A stretch of 11,864 bases of DNA from JBHIBC01 sp046758905 (lineage in GTDB: Bacteria > Acidobacteriota > Polarisedimenticolia > Gp22-AA2): the NCBI GenBank assembly GCA_046758905.1, contig JBHIBC010000083.1:1-11864 (forward strand), in the 5' to 3' direction. The position numbers were made by a program, and so were the translations under genes. Under the pieces are notes generated by a model. That model had not been told where the DNA came from. It made no database searches and saw nothing but the letters and a program-made list of their open reading frames with translations. Below, piece by piece: positions 1-8,555 of this stretch. Position 1 is the first letter of the stretch. Every line of letters starts with the position of its first letter.

Positions 1-945
<945 letters not shown>

Positions 946-949
946 AACT

Positions 950-969
950 CGATGCCCCGAAGGGCGTCG
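950..969 (-). other. UUCG-loop hairpin in the 16S precursor leader
   Basis: Just upstream of the mature 16S 5' end, the minus strand can fold into an 8-position stem (one C-A mismatch) capped by a UUCG tetraloop. The loop is at 958-961 on the plus strand. The stem is visible in the sequence. A role in pre-rRNA folding or processing is inference. The processing stem that pairs the 5' and 3' flanks of 16S cannot be tested because the 3' flank is outside the window. Confidence 0.5.
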
Positions 970-1036
970 TCTTCAGTGGTGGTCTGCCCTGTTGTGCTTT
1001 TGCTGAGAACTCAGACGGAACGGATGCGCTATTCAG

Positions 1037-1049
1037 TTTTCAAAGAGCA
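1037..1049 (-). promoter_or_regulatory. boxA-like rRNA antitermination element
   Basis: The minus strand reads TGCTCTTTGAAAA, very close to the E. coli rrn boxA TGCTCTTTAACAA and to the conserved 16S leader element of many bacteria. BoxA RNA is bound by NusB-NusE (S10), which with NusA and NusG makes RNA polymerase resistant to Rho on rRNA operons. It lies only about 10-12 bases after the predicted transcription start, and about 90 bases before the mature 16S end. NusA is encoded by the divergent operon next door. Confidence 0.8.
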
Positions 1050-1066
1050 GTTTACGCAGGCAACGT

Positions 1067-1096
1067 ATTCTAGGTGAGCGGTCGGTCGCCTGTCAA
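1067..1096 (-). promoter_or_regulatory. sigma70-type promoter of the rRNA operon
   Basis: On the minus strand TTGACA (1091-1096, perfect consensus) and TAGAAT (1067-1072, five of six) are separated by 18 bases. Transcription should start around 1059-1061, just ahead of the boxA element, giving a leader of about 115 bases. The stretch upstream of the -35 box is G/C-rich (around 1097-1110), so no typical A/T-rich UP element is visible. Confidence 0.8.
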
Positions 1097-1119
1097 GCCC
1101 CCGGGGCCCCAAATTCCCC

Positions 1120-1149
1120 TTGATCGCCGCGCGCTCCTTAGTGTAGGAT
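1120..1149 (+). promoter_or_regulatory. Candidate promoter of the rimP-nusA-infB operon
   Basis: TTGATC (1120-1125) and TAGGAT (1144-1149) are 18 bases apart on the plus strand, each matching four or five of six consensus bases. Transcription would start near 1156, only about a dozen bases before the terminator-like hairpin. The two -35 boxes of the divergent promoters are 23 bases apart, so polymerases at the two sites might compete or share a regulator. This is a moderate match in GC-rich DNA and has not been tested. Confidence 0.5.
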
Positions 1150-1168
1150 TTTGTGACGGATAGGCCTT

Positions 1169-1201
1169 AGTGGGCTGGCGGTTCGCCCACTTTATTTATT
1201 T
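1169..1201 (+). terminator. Terminator-like hairpin in the rimP operon leader (possible attenuator)
   Basis: A perfect 7-bp stem, AGTGGGC (1169-1175) with GCCCACT (1185-1191), encloses a 9-base loop and runs into the U-rich tract TTTATTTATTTA (1191-1202). The tract is interrupted by A residues, as in weak intrinsic terminators that need NusA. It lies between the candidate promoter and rimP, so it would act on the operon that encodes NusA. NusA-dependent termination in the nusA-operon leader has been reported in Bacillus subtilis; its use here is inference. It could also simply stop transcription entering from upstream. Confidence 0.6.
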
Positions 1202-1206
1202 AGGGG

Positions 1207-1250
1207 CCCTCCCGGGGGCGGGGCGCCTGAGCGGCCGCACCCCGGGAGGG
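1207..1250 (+). promoter_or_regulatory. Hairpin that covers the rimP Shine-Dalgarno sequence
   Basis: A perfect 11-bp inverted repeat pairs 1207-1217 (CCCTCCCGGGG) with 1240-1250 (CCCCGGGAGGG). A further GCGG/CCGC pairing (1218-1221 with 1235-1238) extends it past a single bulged A. The 3' arm contains most of the purine-rich ribosome-binding site (GGGAGGGGG, 1244-1252) for the rimP ATG at 1261. In the folded RNA the site would be largely hidden, which suggests translational control or dependence on an unwinding factor. The pairing is seen; the regulation is inferred. Confidence 0.6.
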
Positions 1251-1260
1251 GGTCGCGAGC

Positions 1261-1763
1261 ATGGACGCGGTGGACCTGGACAAGATCCGGGAGACCGCCC
1301 GCGGGCTCGTCGAGTTCGCCGGGATGGAGATGGTCCATCTCGAGATGAAGCGCGGGCCGGGAGGATGGGTCCTGAGGCTATTCATCGACAAGGAGGGCGG
1401 CGTCACGCTGGACGACTGCTCGCGCATCAGCCGCCGGCTGTCGGCCCAGCTCGACGTCGACGACCCGATCCCCCACCGTTACACCCTGGAGGTCTCCTCC
1501 CCGGGGCTCGAGCGGCCCCTGTTCAGCGACCGCGACTTCGAGCGCTTCGCCGGGCGCATGCTCCGCCTCTCGACTCGCGAGCCCCTGGCGGGGGGCCGGC
1601 GCAATTTCAGGGGCCGGCTCCTGGGGCTCCGCGACGGGGTGGTGCACCTGGCGCTGGAGGGGGGTGAGGAGATCGCCGTCCCTCGGGAGCAGGTGGCCAG
1701 CGCCCGACTCGAGCTGGACGAGACCCGCCTCCGGGCATCAACCGGAACGAGAGGACGCCACGC

Positions 1764-1767
<4 letters not shown>
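1261..1767 (+). CDS. rimP: Ribosome maturation factor RimP
   Basis: RimP is a cytoplasmic factor that binds free 30S subunits and helps late maturation of the small ribosomal subunit. The 168-residue product has the family layout: an alpha/beta N-terminal domain (about 1-88) and an SH3-like C-terminal domain (about 90-155). The diagnostic junction motif LEVSSPGLERPL is present near residues 76-87, and an acidic-hydrophobic strand with VLRLFIDKEGGV lies at about 36-47. Length is typical. The ATG at 1261 is chosen because the protein begins as the family does and a purine-rich ribosome-binding site (1244-1252) precedes it. The stop overlaps the nusA start (ATGA, 1764-1767), so translational coupling is likely. 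Placement directly before nusA is the standard bacterial order. Expression probably depends on the leader hairpins at 1169-1250. Confidence 0.95.
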
Positions 1768-3458
<1,691 letters not shown>

Positions 3459-6247
3459 ATGGGGAAGATCCGGGTCGGCCAGCTAGCGAAGGAGCTTAAC
3501 CTTACGGTTTCCGACGCGCTAGCGCGGCTGCGGAAGATCGGCATCCAGGCCAAGACGAATCTGAGCGCTCTCGAGGCGTCCGAGGCGGACCGGCTGCGCG
3601 CGGCGCTCAAGGTCAAGGCCCGGTCCGCTCAGTCGGTCAGGGCCGCCGGCCGGAAAGCGCCGCTCGGCCAGAAGGCCCAGGCGCGAGCGGGCGCGTCCCC
3701 GTTCGCCGGCCGCCGGCCGCCAAGGCCCCGACGAGCCCCGCCGCCGCGCCGGCAGGAAAGGGGGCGGCCAGGACGGCCGCCAAGACGGCGGTGCGGGCGA
3801 GTCCATCGGCCCCCGCGGCCGGGCCCCCGGCCCGGGTCGCGGCGGGCGCCGCGAAACCCGTACCGCCCCGCGTCGCCCAGAAGGCTCCGGCCGTAGCGCA
3901 GCGCCCGCCCGCGAGCCCCCCGACCCGAACGGCCAGGCCCCCGGCGGCTAGGCCGGACCGCGCGCACTCGGCTCCCGCGGCCGGGCAGCCGAGATCGGCG
4001 CAGACGGCCAGACCGCCGGGCGCCACCGGCGCGGGGCCGGCGGGGAGGCTGCCGGCGGCCGCCAGACAGGGGGCCCCGCCCCTCCCTGGACAGAGGCGGC
4101 CCGTCGCCCCCGCGCAGCGGCCGCGCATCACCTCCGCGCAGAGGGTCCCCGTCACTCCCGGACAGAGACGGCCTGTCACCCCGGGCCAGAGGCCGCCGGT
4201 CATTGCGCGGCCCGCGCAGCCCCGCACCGCCACCCCCGTCCGAGGGACGACCGGGGCGAGACCTCCTCTGACCGGCAAAGGTCAGCCGATCCGCCCCCAT
4301 CTGCCGCCTAGGCCCGCGCCCGGGGCGATCCGCCCGCCGGCAGCCAGGCAGGTACGGCCGGGTGAGCCCGCCCGGCCCGTGCCGGCCAAGGGTCCCGCTC
4401 CGGCGCAGCCGAAGCCGGTCGCGATGCGCGGCGGGGCGCCGCGCCCGACGGCACCGCCCGTCGCTGCGCCGCCTCCCCCGGTGCCCGTCGTCCTGAAGGA
4501 GATCACCATCAGCGAGGGAGCGACGGTCAAGGAGCTCTCGGAGAAGATGGACCGCAAGGCCAAGGACGTCATCACGAAGCTCATCGGCCGTGGCGTTCTG
4601 GCGACCATCAACCAGCCGCTCGACGTCGGGGTGGCGACCGAGCTCTGCCGCGAGTTCGGCTTCAAGGCCAGCGTCGTCAGCTTCGAGGAGGAGGTGGCGC
4701 TCGAGCACGCGGCGGAGGCGGCTCCGGAGGACCTGCGGCCGCGTTTCCCGGTGGTCACCATCATGGGCCATGTCGACCACGGCAAGACCTCGCTGCTCGA
4801 CGCCATCCGCGAGTCGAACATCATCTCGGGGGAGGCGGGCGGGATCACCCAGCACATAGGCGCCTACCACATCCACTTCAAGGGCCGGGGGATCACCTTC
4901 ATCGACACGCCCGGTCACGAGGCCTTCACGATGATGCGGGCCCGCGGCGCCAAGGTCACCGACCTCGTCGTGCTCGTCGTGGCCGCCGACGACGGGGTCA
5001 TGCCCCAGACGATCGAGGCGATCGATCACGCGCGCGCCGCCTCCGTCCCGCTGGTGGTCGCCATCAACAAGATGGACAAGCCGGAGGCGAATCCCGACCG
5101 GGTCAAGAAGCAGCTCTCCGAGCGGGGCCTGCTGGTGGAGGATTGGGGCGGAGACGTCGTAGCCGTGCCGATCTCCGCCAAGCGGAAGACCGGGATCGCC
5201 GAGCTGCTCGAGATGGTCCTCCTGGTCGCCGATCTGAGCGACCTGAAGGCGGACCCCACCTGCCTGGCCTCCGGAACGGTCCTGGAGTCGCGGCTCGACA
5301 GGTCGCGCGGCCCGGTCGCGACGATCCTCGTGCAGCGCGGTACGCTGCGCGTGGGCGATCCGTTCATCGCCGGCGCCGTGCACGGCAAGGTCCGGGCCCT
5401 GTTCGACGATCTCGGCCGGCGGACGCGCGAGGCGGGCCCCTCGATCCCGGTGGAGGTCCTCGGGCTCGACGGCGTGCCCAAGGCGGGCGACTCCTTCCAG
5501 GTGCTCGAGGAGGAGTGGAAGGTCCGGCAGATCGGCGCGTTTCGGCAGCAGAAGCTGCGGCGGGAGGCGATGGCGAAGTCCTCCCGCCTGACGCTCGACC
5601 ACCTCTTCCAGCAGATCGAGGAGGGGACGGTCAAGGAGCTGCCGGTGGTGGTCAAGGCCGATGTCCAGGGCTCCGTGGAGGCGCTGACCAAGACGCTCTC
5701 GGACCTCCCCTCGGACAAGGTGAAGGTGAAGGTGATCCACTCGGGCTCGGGCGCGATCACCGAGACCGACGTCCTGCTCGCCTCGGCCAGCAACGCGGTC
5801 ATCATCGGATACCACGTCCGGCCCGAGCGCAGCGCCCGGGAGCTGGCCGAGAAGGAGAAGGTCGATATCCGGCTGCACGACGTGATCTACGACATCACCG
5901 GCGAGATCAAGAAGGCCATGGTCGGCCTGCTGGAGCCGGAGAGCAAGGAGATATACCTCGGTCGGGCCGACGTGCGGCAGATCTTCAAGGTGCCGCGCGT
6001 GGGCGCCGTCGCCGGCTGCATGGTCTCCGACGGGCGGGTGACCCGCAGCGCCGACGTCCGGCTCCTCCGCGACAACGTGGTGGTCTACACGGGGAAGGTG
6101 GCCTCGCTCAAGCGCTTCAAGGAGGACGCCACCGAGGTCAAGGCCGGGTACGAGTGCGGCATCGGTCTCGCGAACTTCCACGACATCAAGGTCGGCGACG
6201 TCATCGAGGCGTTCCGCGTCGAGAAGGTCGCCGTCAAGAGCCTGTAG
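3459..6247 (+). CDS. infB: Translation initiation factor IF-2, with an apparent frameshift near 3700
   Basis: IF-2 is the GTPase that brings initiator fMet-tRNA to the 30S subunit and promotes 50S joining. An N-terminal IF2_N module opens in the frame of the ATG at 3459 (MGKIRVGQLAKELNLT...). That frame ends at 3896, while the rest runs in the -1 frame to 6247. Adding one base near 3697-3700 gives a continuous protein of about 929 residues. In that numbering there is an Ala/Pro/Arg linker (about 75-345), a second IF2_N domain (about 348-410), and the GTPase domain with GHVDHGKT 437-444, DTPGH 483-487, NKMD 537-540 and SAK 573-575. Domains II-III and the C-terminal tRNA-binding domain follow. 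All GTPase motifs are intact, and the gene should be essential, so a sequence error is more likely than a pseudogene. The start directly abuts the nusA stop, behind a G-rich ribosome-binding site (3445-3454). Confidence 0.93.
3690..3712 (+). other. infB: Apparent one-base frameshift site in infB
   Basis: Up to about 3698 the ATG frame reads a plausible Lys/Ala-rich linker (QKAQARAGASP). Past it the same frame turns into improbable Arg/Pro sequence. The -1 frame continues from 3701 as a typical IF-2 linker (PPAAKAPTSPAAAPAGKG) and stays open to the end of the GTPase. A CCCC run lies at 3697-3700; one more C would join the two parts as ASPVRRPPAAKAP. No classical slippery heptamer with a downstream pseudoknot is evident. 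Both frames are open here, so the exact point cannot be fixed from stop codons. Confidence 0.75.
4085..4204 (+). repeat. 24-bp-period repeats in the infB linker
   Basis: Five degenerate 24-bp units encode PGQRRPVA, PAQRPRIT, SAQRVPVT, PGQRRPVT and PGQRPPVI in the basic Pro-rich linker of IF-2. A sixth, very degenerate unit may follow at 4205-4228. The consensus is PxQRxPVT. The linker is expected to be disordered and fast-evolving, and such repeats are prone to copy-number change. Confidence 0.75.
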
Positions 6248-6276
6248 CCGTGGCCCCCGGCGAGGAACGCGCCTCC

Positions 6277-6561
6277 GTGAACGTCGGCCTCGGCATCCTC
6301 CGGCTCCACCTGCCGGGCATCGCCTCCCTCAAACAGAAGAGGCAGGTGCTCCGCAGCCTCAAGGAGAGGCTGCGCGGCTGCCACAACGTGGCCATCGCCG
6401 AGGTCGATCATCAGGACCTGTGGCAGCGCGCGACCCTGGGGATCGTCAGCGTCGCGTCCGCGAGGGTTCCCCTCGAGCGCACTTTCGCCTCGATCCAGGA
6501 CGAGGTGGAGCGCCGGCTCCCGGGGGAGGTCCTGGACTTCGAGGTGGAGTACCTGTCGTGA
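6277..6561 (+). CDS. DUF503 family protein (YlxP-like)
   Basis: This is a small protein of the DUF503/YlxP family, usually found beside infB and rbfA in Gram-positive and many other bacteria. Its exact function is not established to my knowledge, though the context suggests a role linked to ribosomes or RNA. The 94-residue product shows the family pattern: a strand (NVGLGILRLHLPG), the SLKQKRQVLRSLKERLR helix, VAIAEVDHQDLWQRATLGIVSVAS and a closing strand FEVEYL. I chose GTG 6277 because GAGGA (6262-6266) lies 10 bases upstream and the protein then begins as relatives do. GTG 6250 in the same frame would add nine poorly conserved residues and has no ribosome-binding site. It lies 29 bases after the infB stop and 10 bases before the rbfA start, so it is part of the operon. 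Confidence 0.88.
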   Translation: MNVGLGILRLHLPGIASLKQKRQVLRSLKERLRGCHNVAIAEVDHQDLWQRATLGIVSVASARVPLERTFASIQDEVERRLPGEVLDFEVEYLS

Positions 6562-6571
6562 GGAGGCAGGA

Positions 6572-6946
6572 GTGGGCACACGGCGCGAGCGGGTCTCCGA
6601 CCTGATCCGGGATGAGATCTCCAGGCTCCTGCTCCGCGAGCTCCGCGACCCGCGGATCGGGTTCGCGACCGTCACGGCCGCGGAGGTCAGCCCCGACCTG
6701 CGCAGCGCGCGCGTCTTCGTGAGCGTCCTCGGTGACGCGCGCGCCCGGGCCGACTCGCTGCGGGCCCTGAACCACGCCTCCGGGTTCCTGCGGCGCGCGC
6801 TGTTCAAGAACCTGAGGCTCAGGTACCCCCCTTCGATCGTCTTCGTGCTGGACGACTCTCTCGACCGGGGTGAGCGGATCGAGGGGATCCTGCGCGCCAT
6901 CCGGGACAGCGACGGGCCGGCCGGCGGGGAGGGAGGTCCGGAGTAG
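6572..6946 (+). CDS. rbfA: Ribosome-binding factor RbfA
   Basis: RbfA is a KH-like cytoplasmic protein that binds the immature 30S subunit and supports maturation of the 16S 5' end; in E. coli it is also needed for growth in the cold. The 124-residue product has the standard family length and features: the N-terminal RRERVSDLIRDEISRLLLREL helix, DPRIGFATVTAAEVSPDLRSA, the strand RVFVSVLGD and the LNHASGFLRRAL helix, then LRYPPSIVFVLDDSLDRGERI and a short Gly-rich tail. Translation starts at GTG 6572, 5 bases after a perfect AGGAGG (6561-6566) that overlaps the last base of the DUF503 stop codon. The stop codon directly abuts the truB ATG. Its target, the 5' part of 16S rRNA, is encoded in the same window on the opposite strand. 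Confidence 0.96.
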   Translation: MGTRRERVSDLIRDEISRLLLRELRDPRIGFATVTAAEVSPDLRSARVFVSVLGDARARADSLRALNHASGFLRRALFKNLRLRYPPSIVFVLDDSLDRGERIEGILRAIRDSDGPAGGEGGPE

Positions 6947-7864
6947 ATGAGCGACCTGAACGGCGTTCTGCTGGTCGACAAGCCGGAGGGGCCCACCTCG
7001 CACGACATCGTCGCCCTGGCCCGGCGCGCCCTCCGGATCCAGCGGATCGGCCACGCCGGGACGCTCGACCCGATGGCCACGGGCCTCCTCGTCCTGATGA
7101 TCGGCAGGGCCACCCGGCTGGCCCCCTTCCTCTCCGGAGCGGACAAGACCTACCGGGGGATCCTGAGGCTGGGGGTCAGCACGGATACCTACGACCGGGC
7201 CGGCACCGCCACCGGCCCGCGACGGGAGGTGGGGGTCGATCGCGAGACGATCCTCGCCGCCCTGGACAGATTCCGCGGCACCGTCAGTCAGGTTCCCCCG
7301 GCGTTCTCCGCCAAGAAGGTCCGCGGCACGCCCATGTACCGCCTGGCGCGGCGCCGCCGTCCGGTCTCCCCCGCCCCGACGATGGTGACCTTCCTCCGCA
7401 TCGAGCTCATCGCCCTGAACGGGCCGGACCTCGAGTTCGAGGCCGAGGTCTCCGCCGGCACCTACTTACGCTCCTTCGCCCACGACCTCGGAGAGGCGCT
7501 CGGGTGCGGCGCCCACCTCCACACCCTGCGGCGGATCGGGGCGGGGGCGTTCCGCGTGGAGGACGCCCTGAATCCGGACGCGCTGACGACGCTCGGCGAG
7601 CGCGCCGCGTCCCGGGTCGTGCCGATGGAGGAGATCCCGCTCGGGCTGCCGACCGTCGTGCTCACCTCCGGCGGAACCCACGCCATCCGACACGGCCGGC
7701 CGTGCGGCCTCGCCGAGGTGAGCGCCCCGCACCCTCCCCTGCCGCCGGGAAGATGCCGCCTCAAGGGCCCCGGCGGCGCGCTGGTCGGGATCGGCGAGGT
7801 GCGCCTTCCGGCCTCACCGGAGGCGCGGCCCGTCATCCGGCCGCAGATCGTCTTCAACCCCTGA
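6947..7864 (+). CDS. truB: tRNA pseudouridine(55) synthase TruB
   Basis: TruB converts uridine 55 in the T-psi-C loop of tRNAs to pseudouridine and acts as a tRNA folding chaperone. The 305-residue product contains GHAGTLDPMATG, with the catalytic aspartate at residue 41. It also has the substrate-loop tyrosine in DKTYRG, the QVPPAFSAKKVRGTPMYRLAR segment and the SAGTYLRSFAHDLG motif. The C-terminal part (about 225-300) looks like the small PUA-like domain. Length and domain order are normal. The ATG follows the rbfA stop without a gap; GGGAGG (6931-6936) inside the end of rbfA is the likely ribosome-binding site. It seems to be the last gene of the rimP operon before a new promoter, but no intrinsic terminator follows, so read-through into rpsO is possible. 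Confidence 0.96.
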   Translation: MSDLNGVLLVDKPEGPTSHDIVALARRALRIQRIGHAGTLDPMATGLLVLMIGRATRLAPFLSGADKTYRGILRLGVSTDTYDRAGTATGPRREVGVDRETILAALDRFRGTVSQVPPAFSAKKVRGTPMYRLARRRRPVSPAPTMVTFLRIELIALNGPDLEFEAEVSAGTYLRSFAHDLGEALGCGAHLHTLRRIGAGAFRVEDALNPDALTTLGERAASRVVPMEEIPLGLPTVVLTSGGTHAIRHGRPCGLAEVSAPHPPLPPGRCRLKGPGGALVGIGEVRLPASPEARPVIRPQIVFNP

Positions 7865-7883
7865 CGGCCGGCGTGAGCGCGGC

Positions 7884-7912
7884 TTTACAGCGGCCCGCGG
7901 TTGTGCTACAGT
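7884..7912 (+). promoter_or_regulatory. Promoter of rpsO (extended -10)
   Basis: TTTACA (7884-7889) and TACAGT (7907-7912) are 17 bases apart, and TGC directly before the -10 box gives an extended -10 element (TGnTACAGT). This stands out in GC-rich DNA and lies 20 bases after the truB stop. The start would be near 7919, giving an untranslated leader of about 50 bases before rpsO. Confidence 0.7.
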
Positions 7913-7914
7913 TC

Positions 7915-7959
7915 GGGCGTTCTCCGTTGGCAGAGGACCCGTTCCCGCCAGGTGGGCGG
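7915..7959 (+). promoter_or_regulatory. Two-hairpin rpsO leader, possible S15 autoregulatory site
   Basis: The first hairpin pairs GTTCTC (7919-7924) with GAGGAC (7933-7938), including one G-U pair next to a G-C pair, and can extend past a bulged C by GG/CC (7916-7917 with 7939-7940). The second pairs CCGCC (7945-7949) with GGCGG (7955-7959) and ends 10 bases before the rpsO ATG. S15 represses its own translation through leader RNA in E. coli and several other lineages, using structures that differ between lineages. Whether this leader binds S15 is inference. The ribosome-binding site is weak (CAGG at 7965-7968). Confidence 0.45.
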
Positions 7960-7969
7960 TCATTCAGGC

Positions 7970-8239
7970 ATGGCGCTGGACAAGAGCAGGAAATCGGAAA
8001 TCATCGCCTCTTACAGGACCCACCCATCGGACACCGGATCACCCGAGGTCCAGATCGCGATCCTCAGCCGGCGGATCGAGGACCTGACGCAGCACTTCAA
8101 CTTGCACGCCAAGGACCACCATTCGCGTCGCGGCCTGCTGAAGATGGTCGGAGCGCGCAGACGGCTGCTCGACTACCTGAAGGACAGGGACGCGGAGCGC
8201 TATCGGGACCTGATCAAACGGCTCGGGATCCGCAAGTAG
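7970..8239 (+). CDS. rpsO: 30S ribosomal protein S15
   Basis: S15 binds the central domain of 16S rRNA early in 30S assembly and forms bridge contacts with the 50S subunit. The 89-residue product has the normal length for the family and aligns without gaps to the known pattern. It includes GSPEVQIAILSRRI and the RNA-binding KDHHSRRGLLKMVGARRRLLDYL stretch, with His42, Asp49 and Ser52 at the usual positions. The ATG at 7970 matches the conserved start. It has its own promoter candidate and structured leader, and lies between truB and pnp, the common bacterial order. In E. coli rpsO and pnp are co-transcribed and separated by RNase cleavage; the 316-base gap to pnp would allow the same here. 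Confidence 0.97.
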   Translation: MALDKSRKSEIIASYRTHPSDTGSPEVQIAILSRRIEDLTQHFNLHAKDHHSRRGLLKMVGARRRLLDYLKDRDAERYRDLIKRLGIRK

Positions 8240-8331
8240 GAAGGCCGGACCCCGGGCCACAACGGCGGCGCGGGCCCGTCACCGACAGGGAGGCTTCGAC
8301 AGAACCGGGAGACATTCTCCAGGAGGAGCTC

Positions 8332-8378
8332 AAGGGTATTCCTTACGGCCTCATACTAACTCATAGACCGATACCCTT
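8332..8378 (+). repeat. Inverted repeat with a 29-base loop in the pnp leader
   Basis: AAGGGTATT (8332-8340) pairs with GATACCCTT (8370-8378): eight Watson-Crick pairs and one T-G wobble. The loop (8341-8369) is unusually A/T-rich for this window and holds a direct repeat CTCATA at 8350-8355 and 8360-8365, one helical turn apart. It could be an RNA stem for nuclease processing, as in E. coli pnp autoregulation, or a protein-binding site on DNA. The function is unknown. Confidence 0.5.
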
Positions 8379-8429
8379 CCCCCTCGCGTTCCCGGTTCCG
8401 CCGCAGAACCCCACCGTGCCGATCGAGCG

Positions 8430-8448
8430 GGGCTGCGGCCCGCAGCCC
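8430..8448 (+). other. Strong GC hairpin in the pnp leader
   Basis: GGGCTGCG (8430-8437) pairs perfectly with CGCAGCCC (8441-8448) across a three-base loop. A second stem, GCGCCG-cag-CGGCGC, lies at 8485-8499. Neither is followed by a U-tract, so RNA processing or stability is more likely than termination. Confidence 0.5.
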
Positions 8449-8555
8449 GTCTCGCCTTCCCCGATGCGCCCCGGCAGGGCGCGAGCGCCGCAGCGGCGCC
8501 GGGCGCGGAGCGGTCCCATCCCTTAGAGCCGCCGCGCCCCTAGGAGGATCTCCCT

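Larger units (their letters stand above)
8240..8555 (+). other. Gene-free, hairpin-rich rpsO-pnp spacer / pnp leader
   Basis: No convincing gene is seen in these 316 bases. They contain a short hairpin GGAGA-cat-TCTCC (8308-8320), a long-loop inverted repeat (8332-8378), a strong GC hairpin (8430-8448) and another (8485-8499). The pnp ribosome-binding site AGGAGG (8542-8547) follows. No U-tract follows any hairpin, so no intrinsic terminator can be called. No good sigma70 promoter was found either, so pnp is probably read from the rpsO promoter or further upstream. Confidence 0.6.

Noticed and set aside
3629..6181. Long minus-strand open frame (850 codons) opposite infB
   Set aside because: Same reason: antisense shadow of a conserved GTPase gene, with low-complexity His/Asp/Leu/Arg composition and no recognisable domain.
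3791..6247. A separate gene starting at GTG 3791
   Set aside because: No ribosome-binding site at a proper distance. The frame is open upstream and its protein continues as an IF-2 linker, so it is the second part of infB after a frameshift.
6250..6276. GTG 6250 as the start of the DUF503 gene
   Set aside because: It sits only two bases after the infB stop without a clear ribosome-binding site, and the extra residues do not match the family. GTG 6277 has GAGGA 10 bases upstream.
8430..8448. GC hairpin as an intrinsic terminator after rpsO
   Set aside because: The stem is strong but no U-tract follows (the next bases are GTCTCGCC), so termination is not supported.
7504..8526. Plus-strand frame running across truB, rpsO and the spacer, with AGGAGGAG at 8321-8328
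   Set aside because: It overlaps two intact genes out of frame. After the Shine-Dalgarno-like site there is no ATG, GTG or TTG at a usable distance, and the peptide is Pro/Arg-rich without family features.
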